Shown piece by piece: positions 55,197-63,465 of a stretch of DNA of 64,000 nucleotides. Position 1 is the stretch's first letter. Every line of letters begins with the position of its first letter. A program made the translations under genes and the position numbers. The notes beneath the pieces are model-generated. The model made no database searches. It had not been told where the DNA came from and was given only the letters and a program-made list of their open reading frames with translations. The stretch is from Mycobacterium sp. WUMAC-067 (GTDB taxonomy: Bacteria > Actinomycetota > Actinomycetes > Mycobacteriales > Mycobacteriaceae): positions 83,242 to 147,241 of the forward strand of contig NZ_JAEKMI010000012.1 in the NCBI RefSeq assembly GCF_020217485.1, read 5' to 3'.

Positions 55197-56080
55197 GCGG
55201 ATTCGTCGCTCAACGCGGCGCTCAGCCGGCGGGTCGCCGACGACAGCTGGGCCCCCAGGCCGGTGACCGCCGCGCCGCTCATCGGCTCGGCGCTGGGGAC
55301 CAGGCTGAGCATCAACGCGATGCGCGACCCGGGTCCCAGGATCGGGGAGTCGATGTGGCTCACCTCGTAGGTGCGGTCCGGGTCGAGATCGATCGGGAAC
55401 CACTCCTCCTGGTGGATCAACTCGTCGGTCAATTCCTGTGCCAGCCGGCTCAGCCGGGTGGAGCGCACCTCGGCGCTGCGCACGATCAGCGCCAGTTCCT
55501 GCAGGCGCAGATCGGGTAGGAGGTGCAGGCCGACGGCGTAGCCACGCGCCCGGGCGGTGGTGATGGCCTCGCGGTAGCGGTCGCGCACGTCGTCGGGCAG
55601 GGCGGCCAGCCAGCGTTCCCGAACCTCGGGACCGGCCCACGCGACAGTCGACGCCCCATACGGCGGGCGGTGGGGGAACTGGGTGCCGATGGGCATCGGG
55701 TGACCGCCGCCGTGACGGCTTCGGACCTGATCGACGACGGTCGAGTAGTCCTCGCTCACCGAGAAGGCCACGCAGTGCGCGCCCGTCGCGGCCGACAGCT
55801 CGGCCATCGCGGAACGGGCCAACACCAGGGCCGGGTAGCGGCCCGCGGCCTCGCGGCCGAGGCGGACCAGCGCCGGACCGAGGTGGTAGGTCTTGCGCAC
55901 CGGGTCGCGCAGCAGCCAGCCGGCCCGGAGCAGCTCCGACAGCATCGAGTGGCAGCTGGCCTTGTGCACGCTCAAGTGGCGCGACACCTCGGCCAATGTC
56001 ATTCCCCGGCTCCCGTCGCCCGCCAGCTGCTCGAACAGGTTGACGACCCGTTCGGTCTGGGGGGAGGGGCGCGGGGCCAT
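55193..56080 (-). CDS. IclR-family transcriptional regulator
   Basis: A 295-residue IclR regulator with an N-terminal winged helix-turn-helix (MTLAEVSRHLSVHKASCHSM) and a C-terminal GAF-like effector domain from about residue 85. Such regulators often control aromatic or organic-acid catabolism. The start at ATG 56080 (MAPRPSPQTE) leaves the palindrome at 56091-56105 just upstream. It is divergent from the SDR gene that opens the four-gene operon at 56137, which it probably controls, and tail-to-tail with amidohydrolase 1. Confidence 0.86.
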   Translation of the reverse strand: MAPRPSPQTERVVNLFEQLAGDGSRGMTLAEVSRHLSVHKASCHSMLSELLRAGWLLRDPVRKTYHLGPALVRLGREAAGRYPALVLARSAMAELSAATGAHCVAFSVSEDYSTVVDQVRSRHGGGHPMPIGTQFPHRPPYGASTVAWAGPEVRERWLAALPDDVRDRYREAITTARARGYAVGLHLLPDLRLQELALIVRSAEVRSTRLSRLAQELTDELIHQEEWFPIDLDPDRTYEVSHIDSPILGPGSRIALMLSLVPSAEPMSGAAVTGLGAQLSSATRRLSAALSDESA

Positions 56081-56088
56081 GGGCGCAA

Positions 56089-56129
56089 TGGTCGCATATT
56101 GCGACTGCTTGCGGTGATATAAGCGACCA
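56089..56129. promoter_or_regulatory. IclR operator region between divergent genes
   Basis: A perfect 15-base palindrome at 56091-56105 (GTCGCA, TAT, TGCGAC) lies inside a larger symmetric arrangement bounded by TGGTCGC (56089-56095) and GCGACCA (56123-56129). It sits in the 56-base gap between the IclR and SDR starts, so binding could control both. An AT-rich TATAAG at 56118-56123 may be part of the operon's promoter. Confidence 0.7.
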
Positions 56130-56136
56130 TGTGACC

Positions 56137-57060
56137 ATGGCCACAATGGAAGACCTGCGGGGCAAGGTGGCGGTCGTGACCGGCGGGGCCGGGGGCATCG
56201 GCCGGGCCATGGGCCGCCGTTTCGGCCACGAGGGCATGAAGGTGGTGCTGGCCGACGTCCTCGCCGAACCCCTCGAGGAGGCGACGCGGGCGCTCGCGGA
56301 CGAGGGCGTCGAGGCGGCCGGGGTTCTCACCGACGTCACCGACTATTCCTCGGTCGAGTCGCTGGCCAAGGAGGCGCTGACCCGCTTCGGCGCGGTGCAC
56401 GTGGTGTGCAACAACGCGGGCACCGGCGGGGTCTCCGAGGGATACATGTGGGAGCACGACCTGGCCGACTGGCGCTGGGGGATCGACGTCAACGTGCTCG
56501 GCGTCATCCACGGCATCAAGGCCTTCGTGCCCATCCTGCTCGAGCAGGGCGAAGGGCACGTGGTCAACACCTGCTCGGGCAACGGCGGGTTCGCGCCGAT
56601 CGCCCGGGGCGCCATGGGCGGCCCGGCCACCGCGGTCTACCCGATGACCAAGGCGGCGGTGCTCTGCCTGACCGAGAGCCTCTACACCCACCTGGAGATG
56701 ACCGGGACGCGGGTGCGGGCGCACGTCCTTTTCCCCGGCGGCTTCTTGAACACCGGCATCTGGGAATCGTGGCGGCACCGCCCGCAGCGCTACGCCGCCA
56801 CCCAGCAACGTCGCACGCCCGAGCAGACGCTGGACAAGGTCGTGGCCCGCTTCGAATCCGCCGGCGCCCACGTCGAATTCACCCCGCTCGAGACGGTCGC
56901 CGACCAGGTGGTGGACGGCATTCGCGCGGACCGCTTCTGGATGATGGGCCCGCCCACCCCCGCCGATCAGGTGGTGAGCAGCAAGGCGGCGTCGATCCTC
57001 GCTCGTGGAGCCCCCGACTACCTGGTCGACGTCCTCGGCCGAAGCGCCGGCAAGGACTGA
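56137..57060 (+). CDS. short-chain dehydrogenase (SDR)
   Basis: A 307-residue SDR with an unusually long C-terminal part. The cofactor motif VAVVTGGAGGIGRAMGRRFG, the NNAG motif VVCNNAGTGG, Ser in VNTCSGNGG, and Tyr/Lys in AVYPMTKAAV are intact. It is the first gene of an operon with the acetoacetate-decarboxylase-like gene and two amidohydrolases, so it may oxidise a hydroxy-acid or alcohol precursor. ATG 56137 is chosen; GTG 56131 (two residues longer) is possible. Substrate unknown. Confidence 0.87.
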   Translation: MATMEDLRGKVAVVTGGAGGIGRAMGRRFGHEGMKVVLADVLAEPLEEATRALADEGVEAAGVLTDVTDYSSVESLAKEALTRFGAVHVVCNNAGTGGVSEGYMWEHDLADWRWGIDVNVLGVIHGIKAFVPILLEQGEGHVVNTCSGNGGFAPIARGAMGGPATAVYPMTKAAVLCLTESLYTHLEMTGTRVRAHVLFPGGFLNTGIWESWRHRPQRYAATQQRRTPEQTLDKVVARFESAGAHVEFTPLETVADQVVDGIRADRFWMMGPPTPADQVVSSKAASILARGAPDYLVDVLGRSAGKD

Positions 57061-57081
57061 AGAAAACGGAAGGAGAAACCG

Positions 57082-57885
57082 TTGAGCACCAACGTCATTC
57101 GCTACGGTCCTCGCCCGCCCGAGGCGCAGGTCGACCACGAGATCGATGCCACCAAGGCGCCGATCGCCACCGAGGCGGTCACCGTCACCTACCTCACCGA
57201 TCCGGAGATCGTCGCCGCCGTGCTGCCCCGGCCGCTGGAGCCGGCGGCCGAACCGCTGGTGCGCATCCAGCTGCAGCGGGTCCGGATCGAGGGCATGGCG
57301 CCGTTCGGGTCGGCGGTGTTTTCGGTGACCGCCCGGCACGGCGACGTCGAGGGTGACTATCCGCTCTTCATGCCCCAGTCCACCGAGCAGTCGGTCACCG
57401 GCGGGCGCGAAACATTCGGTGAGCCAAAGAAATTGGCCCGCATCGAAGTGGAGCGCGACGGCGATCGCGTCACCGCCGCCGTCGACCGGCTGGGCTGTCA
57501 GCTCATCAGGGTGAACGGACAGATCACCGGCCCGGCGGAGTTGCCGCCCGACCAGGTGAACACCGAGTTCTACTTCAAGTTCCTGCGCGCCCCCGACGGC
57601 GGCGGCATCACCGACCCCCACCTGGTCTACGGCGAGTACCACCGCCACTACGAGCTGCTGGAGACCATCGACGGCACCGTCGAGTTGGGGGAGTCGCCGC
57701 TGGATCCGGTGGCCGACATCGTCATTCGCCAGATCAGGTCGATCACCTGGTGTCGGCGGCGCACCGTCCAGGTGGGCCGGATCGCGGAGCGGGTGCCGCA
57801 GGAGTGGCTGCTGCCCTACGTGCACCAGCGCTACGACGACGTCGCGCTGCTCGCTGCCCCCAGGCCCGAGCCGGCGCGGGCGTAG
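57082..57885 (+). CDS. acetoacetate decarboxylase-like protein
   Basis: A 267-residue protein of the acetoacetate decarboxylase family, which forms a Schiff base with a beta-keto acid via Lys in a GFPKK-type motif. Here it is GEPKKLARIEV, preceded by GGRETF, so the catalytic Lys is present, while PQSTEQSVTG replaces the usual metabolite loop. It may decarboxylate or only bind a keto acid. The start is TTG 57082, which has AAGGAG six bases upstream; this decides it. It lies 21 bases after the SDR gene and three bases before the second amidohydrolase. Confidence 0.82.
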   Translation: MSTNVIRYGPRPPEAQVDHEIDATKAPIATEAVTVTYLTDPEIVAAVLPRPLEPAAEPLVRIQLQRVRIEGMAPFGSAVFSVTARHGDVEGDYPLFMPQSTEQSVTGGRETFGEPKKLARIEVERDGDRVTAAVDRLGCQLIRVNGQITGPAELPPDQVNTEFYFKFLRAPDGGGITDPHLVYGEYHRHYELLETIDGTVELGESPLDPVADIVIRQIRSITWCRRRTVQVGRIAERVPQEWLLPYVHQRYDDVALLAAPRPEPARA

Positions 57886-57888
57886 CGC

Positions 57889-59103
57889 ATGGACCGCTAC
57901 ACCGTCATCTCGGCCGACTGCCACGCCGGCGCCGATCTGCTCGCCTACCGCGAGTACCTCGACCCGCAGTACCGGGACGAATTCGACGGCTGGGCAAAGA
58001 CATACGTCAACCCGTTCGGGGATCTCACCGAGCCCGAGGCCGAACGTAACTGGAACAGCGATCGGCGCAACGCCGATCTGGATACCGAAGGCATTGCGGG
58101 GGAAGTCATTTACCCTAACACCGTGCCGCCGTTCTTTCCTCAGGCGAGCCTGGCCGCCCCTCCGCCGGAGACCGCCCGGGAACTCGAGCTGCGCTGGGCC
58201 GGCCTGCGGGCGCACAATCGCTGGCTGGCCGACTTCTGCTCCCTGTCGCCCGAGCGGCGCGCCGGGGTGGGCCAGATCCTGCTTCCGGATCTCGACGAGG
58301 CCATCGCCGAGATCGCGCAGATCGCCAAGCTGGGCCTGCGTGGCGGTGTGCTGCTGCCCGGGATCGCCCCGGACACCGGCCTTCCCGCGCTCTACGCCGA
58401 GCACTGGGAGCCGCTGTGGGCGGCGTGCGCGGAGGCGGGCCTGGTGGTCAACCACCACGGCGGCAGCGCCGGGCCGAGCCCGACGGACGGGTGGGGCAGC
58501 TCGTTCGCGGTGTGGGTGTACGAGACGCACTGGTGGGCGCATCGGGCGTTGTGGCACTTGATCTTCAGTGGCGCGCTGGACCGCCATCCGGACCTCGTCG
58601 TGGTCTTCACCGAGCAGGGCGCCGGGTGGATCCCGGCGACGCTCGACTCGCTCGACGTGGCCGCGGCCCGGTACGGGCGGGAGAATTCGGCGATCGCGCG
58701 GTTCGCCGGGCCCACCGCCGGCTCGCTGCGGCTGCGGCCCAGCGAGTACTGGGCCCGCCAGTGTTACGTCGGCGCCAGCTTCATGCGCCCCGTCGAGTGC
58801 GCCGAGCGGCACGGCATCGGCGTCGACCGAATCATGTGGGGAAGCGACTACCCGCACTACGAGGGGACCGCCCCCTACACGCGGGAAGCGTTGCGCCACA
58901 CCTTCAGCGACGTCCCGACCGCCGAGGTGGCCGCCATGGTGGGCGGCAACGCGGCCGGCGTGTACGGGTTCGACCTCGAAACCCTGGCGCCCCTTGTCGA
59001 CCGGATCGGCCCGACCGTAGCCGAGGTCGCCGAGCCGCTGGCCGCCATACCTGCCGACGCGCGCAGCACCGTCTTTGAACCCGACCCCATCCGTGCTTGG
59101 TAA
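57889..59103 (+). CDS. amidohydrolase-2 family protein, paralogue 2
   Basis: A 404-residue amidohydrolase-2 protein, paralogue of those at 53922 and 59117. N-terminal metal motif ISADCHAGADLLAY (Asp-x-His, second His replaced), His in VVNHHGGSAGP, Glu in VFTEQGAGW and Asp in WGSDYPHYEG. The pattern is closer to the first paralogue (shared VISxDxHAGAD and PNTVPPFFP). ATG 57889 is three bases after the ADC-like stop. It may be a metal-dependent decarboxylase or hydrolase; I cannot choose. Confidence 0.84.
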   Translation: MDRYTVISADCHAGADLLAYREYLDPQYRDEFDGWAKTYVNPFGDLTEPEAERNWNSDRRNADLDTEGIAGEVIYPNTVPPFFPQASLAAPPPETARELELRWAGLRAHNRWLADFCSLSPERRAGVGQILLPDLDEAIAEIAQIAKLGLRGGVLLPGIAPDTGLPALYAEHWEPLWAACAEAGLVVNHHGGSAGPSPTDGWGSSFAVWVYETHWWAHRALWHLIFSGALDRHPDLVVVFTEQGAGWIPATLDSLDVAAARYGRENSAIARFAGPTAGSLRLRPSEYWARQCYVGASFMRPVECAERHGIGVDRIMWGSDYPHYEGTAPYTREALRHTFSDVPTAEVAAMVGGNAAGVYGFDLETLAPLVDRIGPTVAEVAEPLAAIPADARSTVFEPDPIRAW

Positions 59104-59116
59104 GGAAGGACCATCC

Positions 59117-60385
59117 GTGAACCCCTACATCATCATCTCCGCGGACACCCACGCCGAACTCCCGACCGAGCGGTACCGCGAATACGTCGACCCCGAGTAC
59201 CGCGAGGACTTCGAGGCCTACCTGGCTGAGAAGACCGCCGCGGCGCAGGCGGGCGGATTCATCGACGAGGAGTTCGCCCAGGAGTGGTTCTCCGAGCATG
59301 GCGACGGCATCGCCGGGGGATGGGATGTAGGCCTGCGCGACAAGGAACTCGACGGCGACGGGGTGGTCGGCGAGGTCATTTTCCCCGACGCCGACGCCGT
59401 CACCGGGGTGGCCGGGGCCCCGTTCGGCGCCGGGCTGGGCCAGTCGGGCGACCTCGACCCGGGGCGGGCCATGGCCGGGGCGCGGGCCCACAATCGCTGG
59501 TTGGCCGAATTGTGCAGCCACAGCCCCGAACGCCGCGCCGGGGTGGCCGTCGTGCCGATCCTCGCGGACGTCGACGCGGCGGTAGCCGAGATCACCCGCG
59601 CGGCGGAATCCGGGCTGCGCGGCGGGATCCTGATCCCGGCGCGCTGGGTCGGCTACCCGCCGTACCACGATCGTCGCTACGACAAGGTCTGGGCCGCCTG
59701 CCAGGACCTGCAGATGCCGATCCACACCCACTCCGGCCCCGCCCCGCAGGAGGAGTACGGGGGCCACCTGGGCATCTATGTGACCGAGGTGCGCTGGTGG
59801 GGCGCCCGGCCGTTGTGGTTCGCGCTGTGGTCGGGCGTGTTCGAGCGCTTCCCCGGGCTGCGCTGGGGGGTCACCGAGTGCGGCGCGTTCTGGGCCAACG
59901 ATCTGCTGTGGCTGATGGACACGCGGTATCTGCGCGAGCACTCGGCCAAGAAGATGAGCCACCTGATGGAGGGCGACCTGACGATGCCGCCGTCGGCCTA
60001 CTTCGACCGGAACTGCTTCATCGGGGCCACCACCACCGAGCGTCGGGAGTTGGCGCGCCGCTACGAGATCGGCGTATCGAACCTCCTGTGGGGCAACGAC
60101 TTTCCCCATCCGGAGGGGACCTGGCCGCACACCCGCGAATGGCTGCGCCGCTCCTTCTGGGACATCCCCGTCGAGGAGACCCGCCAGATGCTGGGCCTGG
60201 CGGCGGCCGAGCTGTACAACTTCGATCTGGGGGCGCTGGCCTCGCTGGCCGAGCGCATCGGCCCGACCCCTGAGGACCTCGGCCAGGACGATGCGGTGAG
60301 CATCCCCAAGTGGGAGGCGGCGCGCCGCGTCGGACGGCATTGGCTGACCGACGCCGAGCCGATCCCCGATCTTGTGGAGAACTGA
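59117..60385 (+). CDS. amidohydrolase-2 family protein, paralogue 3
   Basis: A 422-residue amidohydrolase-2 protein, more divergent than the other two: ISADTHAELPTERY (Asp-x-His, then Glu), His in PIHTHSGPAP, Glu in GVTECGAFW and Asp in WGNDFPHPEG. It has an extra N-terminal helical segment (DFEAYLAEKTAAAQAG). GTG 59117 has AAGGA upstream at good spacing and lies 13 bases after the preceding gene, so all four genes of the operon are close-packed. The metal-site pattern and clustering suggest a pathway acting on related intermediates. Confidence 0.84.
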   Translation: MNPYIIISADTHAELPTERYREYVDPEYREDFEAYLAEKTAAAQAGGFIDEEFAQEWFSEHGDGIAGGWDVGLRDKELDGDGVVGEVIFPDADAVTGVAGAPFGAGLGQSGDLDPGRAMAGARAHNRWLAELCSHSPERRAGVAVVPILADVDAAVAEITRAAESGLRGGILIPARWVGYPPYHDRRYDKVWAACQDLQMPIHTHSGPAPQEEYGGHLGIYVTEVRWWGARPLWFALWSGVFERFPGLRWGVTECGAFWANDLLWLMDTRYLREHSAKKMSHLMEGDLTMPPSAYFDRNCFIGATTTERRELARRYEIGVSNLLWGNDFPHPEGTWPHTREWLRRSFWDIPVEETRQMLGLAAAELYNFDLGALASLAERIGPTPEDLGQDDAVSIPKWEAARRVGRHWLTDAEPIPDLVEN

Positions 60386-60387
60386 AT

Positions 60388-60489
60388 AGCTTCATCAGGT
60401 CCCGGCGCCTCGCTCCCGGCGCGATGGCGGTATTCCGTTGCGGCGCAACGTGTCTGATTGCCGCTCGAGGCTATTGCCTCGATGAAGCT
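60388..60489 (+). other. nested inverted repeats downstream of the catabolic operon
   Basis: Three nested or adjacent inverted repeats: an outer 9-bp pair (AGCTTCATC at 60388-60396 with GATGAAGCT at 60481-60489), a perfect hairpin at 60436-60450 (CGTTGC, GGC, GCAACG) and another at 60465-60482 (7-bp stem TCGAGGC, loop TATT). The outer pair encloses both. It starts three bases after the amidohydrolase stop, so it may be a terminator or mRNA-stabilising structure. The rest of the 202-base gap up to 60588 shows nothing else that I can support. Confidence 0.5.
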
Positions 60490-60587
60490 TTCGTGGCCGC
60501 CGGGGTCATTGCCAGCCGTGGAAGGATGGCGATGATGACCACGGTATCTGCGGGATTATCGGTTGCACCGGTGCTGATGGGTTGAGC

Positions 60588-60779
60588 GTGCCCCTCAAAC
60601 GCGTTGACGAACTCAAGCCCGGCGACAGGATCCGCATGAAGGTCGGGCATGCCACCGTCGTCGCGACGGAACCCCTGGGCGATGACCGCACCCTGCTCAC
60701 CTTTACCTACGGGACCACGGCTCCCGCCGACAGCGGTCTCACCGTGGACGTCCTGGATGACGACGGCTGGGGTTGGTAA
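60588..60779 (+). CDS. hypothetical 63-residue protein
   Basis: I do not recognise this protein. It reads as a compact beta-rich module: LKRVDELKPGDRIRMKVGHA, then VVATEPLGDDRTLLTFTYG and SGLTVDVLDDDGWGW. The first segment resembles Hint/SH3-like barrel starts but the length is too short for a Hint domain. GTG 60588 is chosen; TTG 60582 is possible. It is convergent with the exported Cys-rich protein gene (7-base gap). Confidence 0.55.
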   Translation: MPLKRVDELKPGDRIRMKVGHATVVATEPLGDDRTLLTFTYGTTAPADSGLTVDVLDDDGWGW

Positions 60780-60786
60780 GCGGGGA

Positions 60787-61065
60787 TCACGGCTCCGGCG
60801 GCGGCGCCGGTGGGTTATCCCAACTTCCCGGCGTGCCGGCGGGCACCTGCATCCCGAGCCAGTTGCACGGCATCATCGATCGCCACGCGATGAACGCGCA
60901 CTGCTGTTCAGGCGTCAACGGGCTTGGCCCCGCGCAGGGCGGCGTGCCCGCCGTCCCGCAAATCGGGTCGGCCGCGGCGGGTGGTGACGCGGCGAATGTG
61001 GCGACGGCGATCATCGGCGCGATGGCCGCGATGAATGTGGTGACGAAACGTCGGGTGCGATGCAT
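60787..61065 (-). CDS. small exported cysteine-containing protein
   Basis: A 92-residue protein with a signal peptide, FVTTFIAAIAPMIAVATFAA, ending SPPAAA. The mature part has four cysteines in two stretches (DPICGTAGTPPCAG and EQQCAFIAWRSMMPCNW), probably two disulfides, and a Pro-rich end (NPPAPPPEP). ATG 61065 has GAGG six bases upstream. The upstream ORF part is not supported. Family name unknown to me. Confidence 0.7.
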   Translation of the reverse strand: MHRTRRFVTTFIAAIAPMIAVATFAASPPAAADPICGTAGTPPCAGPSPLTPEQQCAFIAWRSMMPCNWLGMQVPAGTPGSWDNPPAPPPEP

Positions 61066-61195
61066 GGCCACCTCGAATCTGTAGCTCCGTGCGCAGATCG
61101 TAACGCCAGGCCTTGGCGCCGGGTGGCCGTTTGCCGACGTAGCTGGCTTGCGGTTTGGCGGATAATACGGACTATCGCATGGAAGGGAGGCCGTC

Positions 61196-61477
61196 ATGAC
61201 CGGCACCGCTAGCACTCCGACCAGACCGACGTGGACTCGCTGGCTCTACCCAATCCTGGCCATCACCGGCACCGCGGTCGGCATCGTCGTCATCGTCGCC
61301 GTTCTGTATCTGCTCTTCTCGCGGCCGGGCTGCTGTCCCTCAATGATGAAAGCCGACCCGCCGGCGGCCCAGCAGATGGATTGCTGCGCCGCGATGATGA
61401 AAGACATGAAAATGCCGCCGGGGCCCGGCATGCCGTCGATGCCCCCGATGCCCATGCCCAGCCATTCCGGCGGCTGA
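61196..61477 (+). CDS. single-span membrane protein with Met/Cys-rich tail
   Basis: A 93-residue protein: a short cytosolic N-terminus, one membrane span (AVGIVVIVAVLYLLF), then an outer tail rich in Cys, Met and His: CCPSMM, MDCCAAMM, KDMKMPPGPGMPSM and PMPMPSHSGG. Such Met/Cys motifs typically bind Cu(I) or other soft metals, so I suggest a periplasmic metal-binding role; this is inference. ATG 61196 has GGGAGG upstream. It is divergent from the Cys-containing exported protein. Confidence 0.7.
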   Translation: MTGTASTPTRPTWTRWLYPILAITGTAVGIVVIVAVLYLLFSRPGCCPSMMKADPPAAQQMDCCAAMMKDMKMPPGPGMPSMPPMPMPSHSGG

Positions 61478-61629
61478 CTTTTGCCGAACCCAACCGTCCG
61501 CCAGGCCAGTCCTCTTCGAAGGGAACAACAGTCGATCGCGCGGTCGACGTGACTGGCTTGAACTACCGCCAACGGAAGGTAGCGTCATAGCTCTCGGAGA
61601 GAACAAGTAGCGGATTTGCGGGCGGTGCG

Positions 61630-63465
61630 ATGCAGCTGGTCTGGCTAAACGTTGCCGACTTGATCGCCCAGGCCGGCGGCGATCCTTGGGAGATCAACCG
61701 GAGTTTGCAGGCCGGCAGCCCATTTCAGATTTCTCAACTGGCGGGTGCCTTCCACCAAGCGGGCCGATGCACCCAGGAGGCCGACCATGCCTTCCAGCAA
61801 GCCCGCGACCGCTTCGACGCCGCCTGGAATCACCAGAACGGCGACCACCCGATCAACGGCTCAGCCGAGGTGCAGCGCACCGTCAAATCGCTTGGCGCGC
61901 AATCGCTGCAACTTCCCAAGATCGCGGTCGACCTGGAGAACATCGCCGCCGCCCTGGCCGAGGCGCAGAAGGCGGGCGCCAGCGACATCGCCGCGTTGGA
62001 GGCCCAACTGCAGCAGCTCGACAACATCATCGGGGCGGCCGCGCACGACCTGCAAGATCCGAACCTGGACGCGAATGCCCGAAGTGCGCTGCAGTCGTTG
62101 ATTAACGACGCCAGAGCCGACGCGGCCGATGACACCCGAAGCGCCCTCGGCCAATTGCAGGGGATACGAAACGGTTATTCGGGCACGCTGCAGAACTCAC
62201 TGACCACCCTGCGCGCCGACGGCTACGACCCCAAACCCCTTGCGCCGGCCGACGCCCAGGCAGGCCCCGAAGAGTTCGCCATCCCGCCGCCCAGTACCAA
62301 GCCCGAAGACGTCAAGCGGTGGTGGGATTCCCTGAGCCAGCAGCAAAAAGACCAGTTGCTCGCTCAGCATCCGCCCGAGCTGGGCAACCTCAACGGCATC
62401 GACACCATCTCTCGCGACACGGTCAACCAGGCGGTGATGAACGACGACATTGCCCGCGTCGAGAACGCCGCCGCACAGCATCATGTGTCGGTGGACCAGG
62501 TGACCCAACACCCGGAGCAGTACGGCCTCGCCCCGTCGGCCATCACGCGCTACAGCAACGCCGTGAAGACCAAAGCCGGGCTCAGTACGGATTCCGACGG
62601 CGGCAAGAACCCCGTCTTCTTGCAAACGTATGACCCCGAAGCGTTCGAGGGCCGGGGCAGGGAAGCCATTGCCATCGGCAACCCCGACACCGCCGACAAC
62701 ACCACGGTGCTGGTGCCCGGGACCGGCAGCAGCGTCCGGGACGGCTACCTGACGCACCGCGACGGGCTCAACGTCTACAACGAGACCCAGCGGGCCGACC
62801 CGAACAAGTCCAATTCGGTGTTGGTGTGGATGGGCTACCACGCCCCCGACAGCGCGATCGACCCCCAGATCGGGCAGACGACGCTCGCGAGAAATGGGGG
62901 TGGTCTACTCGCCGGGGATGTCAACGCTCTCGCGGTGACTCATGGCGGCGCGCCCTCTCACGTGACCGTGATGGGCCATTCCTATGGGTCGACCACCGTG
63001 GCCGACGCCGCAGCCGGCTCCGGAATGCATGCCAACGACATCGTGCTCGTCGGCTGCCCGGGAACCGACCTCGCGCACAGCGCCGGCGACTTCCACCTGC
63101 CCGAAGGCGGACACGTTTACGTGGGCGCCGCATCGACGGACCCGATCACGCACTTGGGTGGCATCCAGGGGCATCTGCCGGGAACGGGGGTCACCATCGG
63201 ACTCGGTTCCGACCCCGCCGTCGAAGGGTTCGGTTCGACGCGGTTCAAGGCCGAGGCCCCCGGGCTCACGTCTCCGCTGAAGGACCACAGTTCCTACTTC
63301 ACCCCCGGTAATGAATCGTTGTTCAGCATCGGTGACATAGCATCGGGCCACGGTGACGCATTGGCCCACGACAGCATGACCGCACAGCATCGCGGCACCT
63401 ACTGGCTGCCTGATGAATTCGACCCAGAATCGCTTCGGCGCCCTACCGGAGGTCATTACCATTGA
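61630..63465 (+). CDS. DUF1023 alpha/beta hydrolase with long helical N-terminus (Rv2079-like)
   Basis: A 611-residue protein. Residues 1 to about 300 are helical, Ala/Gln-rich and soluble (FHQAGRCTQEADHAFQQ, AQLQQLDNIIGAAA), of the kind seen before DUF1023 domains. The C-terminal half is a DUF1023 alpha/beta hydrolase: TTVLVPGTGSSVRDGYL, nucleophile elbow VTVMGHSYGSTTVAD, and Asp/His candidates in STDPITHLGG and KDHSSYF. There is no signal peptide; type VII export is possible but not shown. Its stop overlaps the lipoprotein start (TTGA). I recall Rv2079 with lppJ as a similar pair in M. tuberculosis. Confidence 0.8.
   Translation: MQLVWLNVADLIAQAGGDPWEINRSLQAGSPFQISQLAGAFHQAGRCTQEADHAFQQARDRFDAAWNHQNGDHPINGSAEVQRTVKSLGAQSLQLPKIAVDLENIAAALAEAQKAGASDIAALEAQLQQLDNIIGAAAHDLQDPNLDANARSALQSLINDARADAADDTRSALGQLQGIRNGYSGTLQNSLTTLRADGYDPKPLAPADAQAGPEEFAIPPPSTKPEDVKRWWDSLSQQQKDQLLAQHPPELGNLNGIDTISRDTVNQAVMNDDIARVENAAAQHHVSVDQVTQHPEQYGLAPSAITRYSNAVKTKAGLSTDSDGGKNPVFLQTYDPEAFEGRGREAIAIGNPDTADNTTVLVPGTGSSVRDGYLTHRDGLNVYNETQRADPNKSNSVLVWMGYHAPDSAIDPQIGQTTLARNGGGLLAGDVNALAVTHGGAPSHVTVMGHSYGSTTVADAAAGSGMHANDIVLVGCPGTDLAHSAGDFHLPEGGHVYVGAASTDPITHLGGIQGHLPGTGVTIGLGSDPAVEGFGSTRFKAEAPGLTSPLKDHSSYFTPGNESLFSIGDIASGHGDALAHDSMTAQHRGTYWLPDEFDPESLRRPTGGHYH

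Noticed and set aside
55999..58899. Very long minus-strand open frame opposite the SDR-ADC-amidohydrolase genes
   Set aside because: Although 966 codons long, its translation is low-complexity and the three plus-strand genes beneath it have intact catalytic motifs.
60424..60585. 53-codon frame (MAVFRCGATC...) ending at the start of the 63-residue protein
   Set aside because: No ribosome-binding site, no recognisable pattern, and the DNA is occupied by the inverted repeats; I treat it as non-coding.
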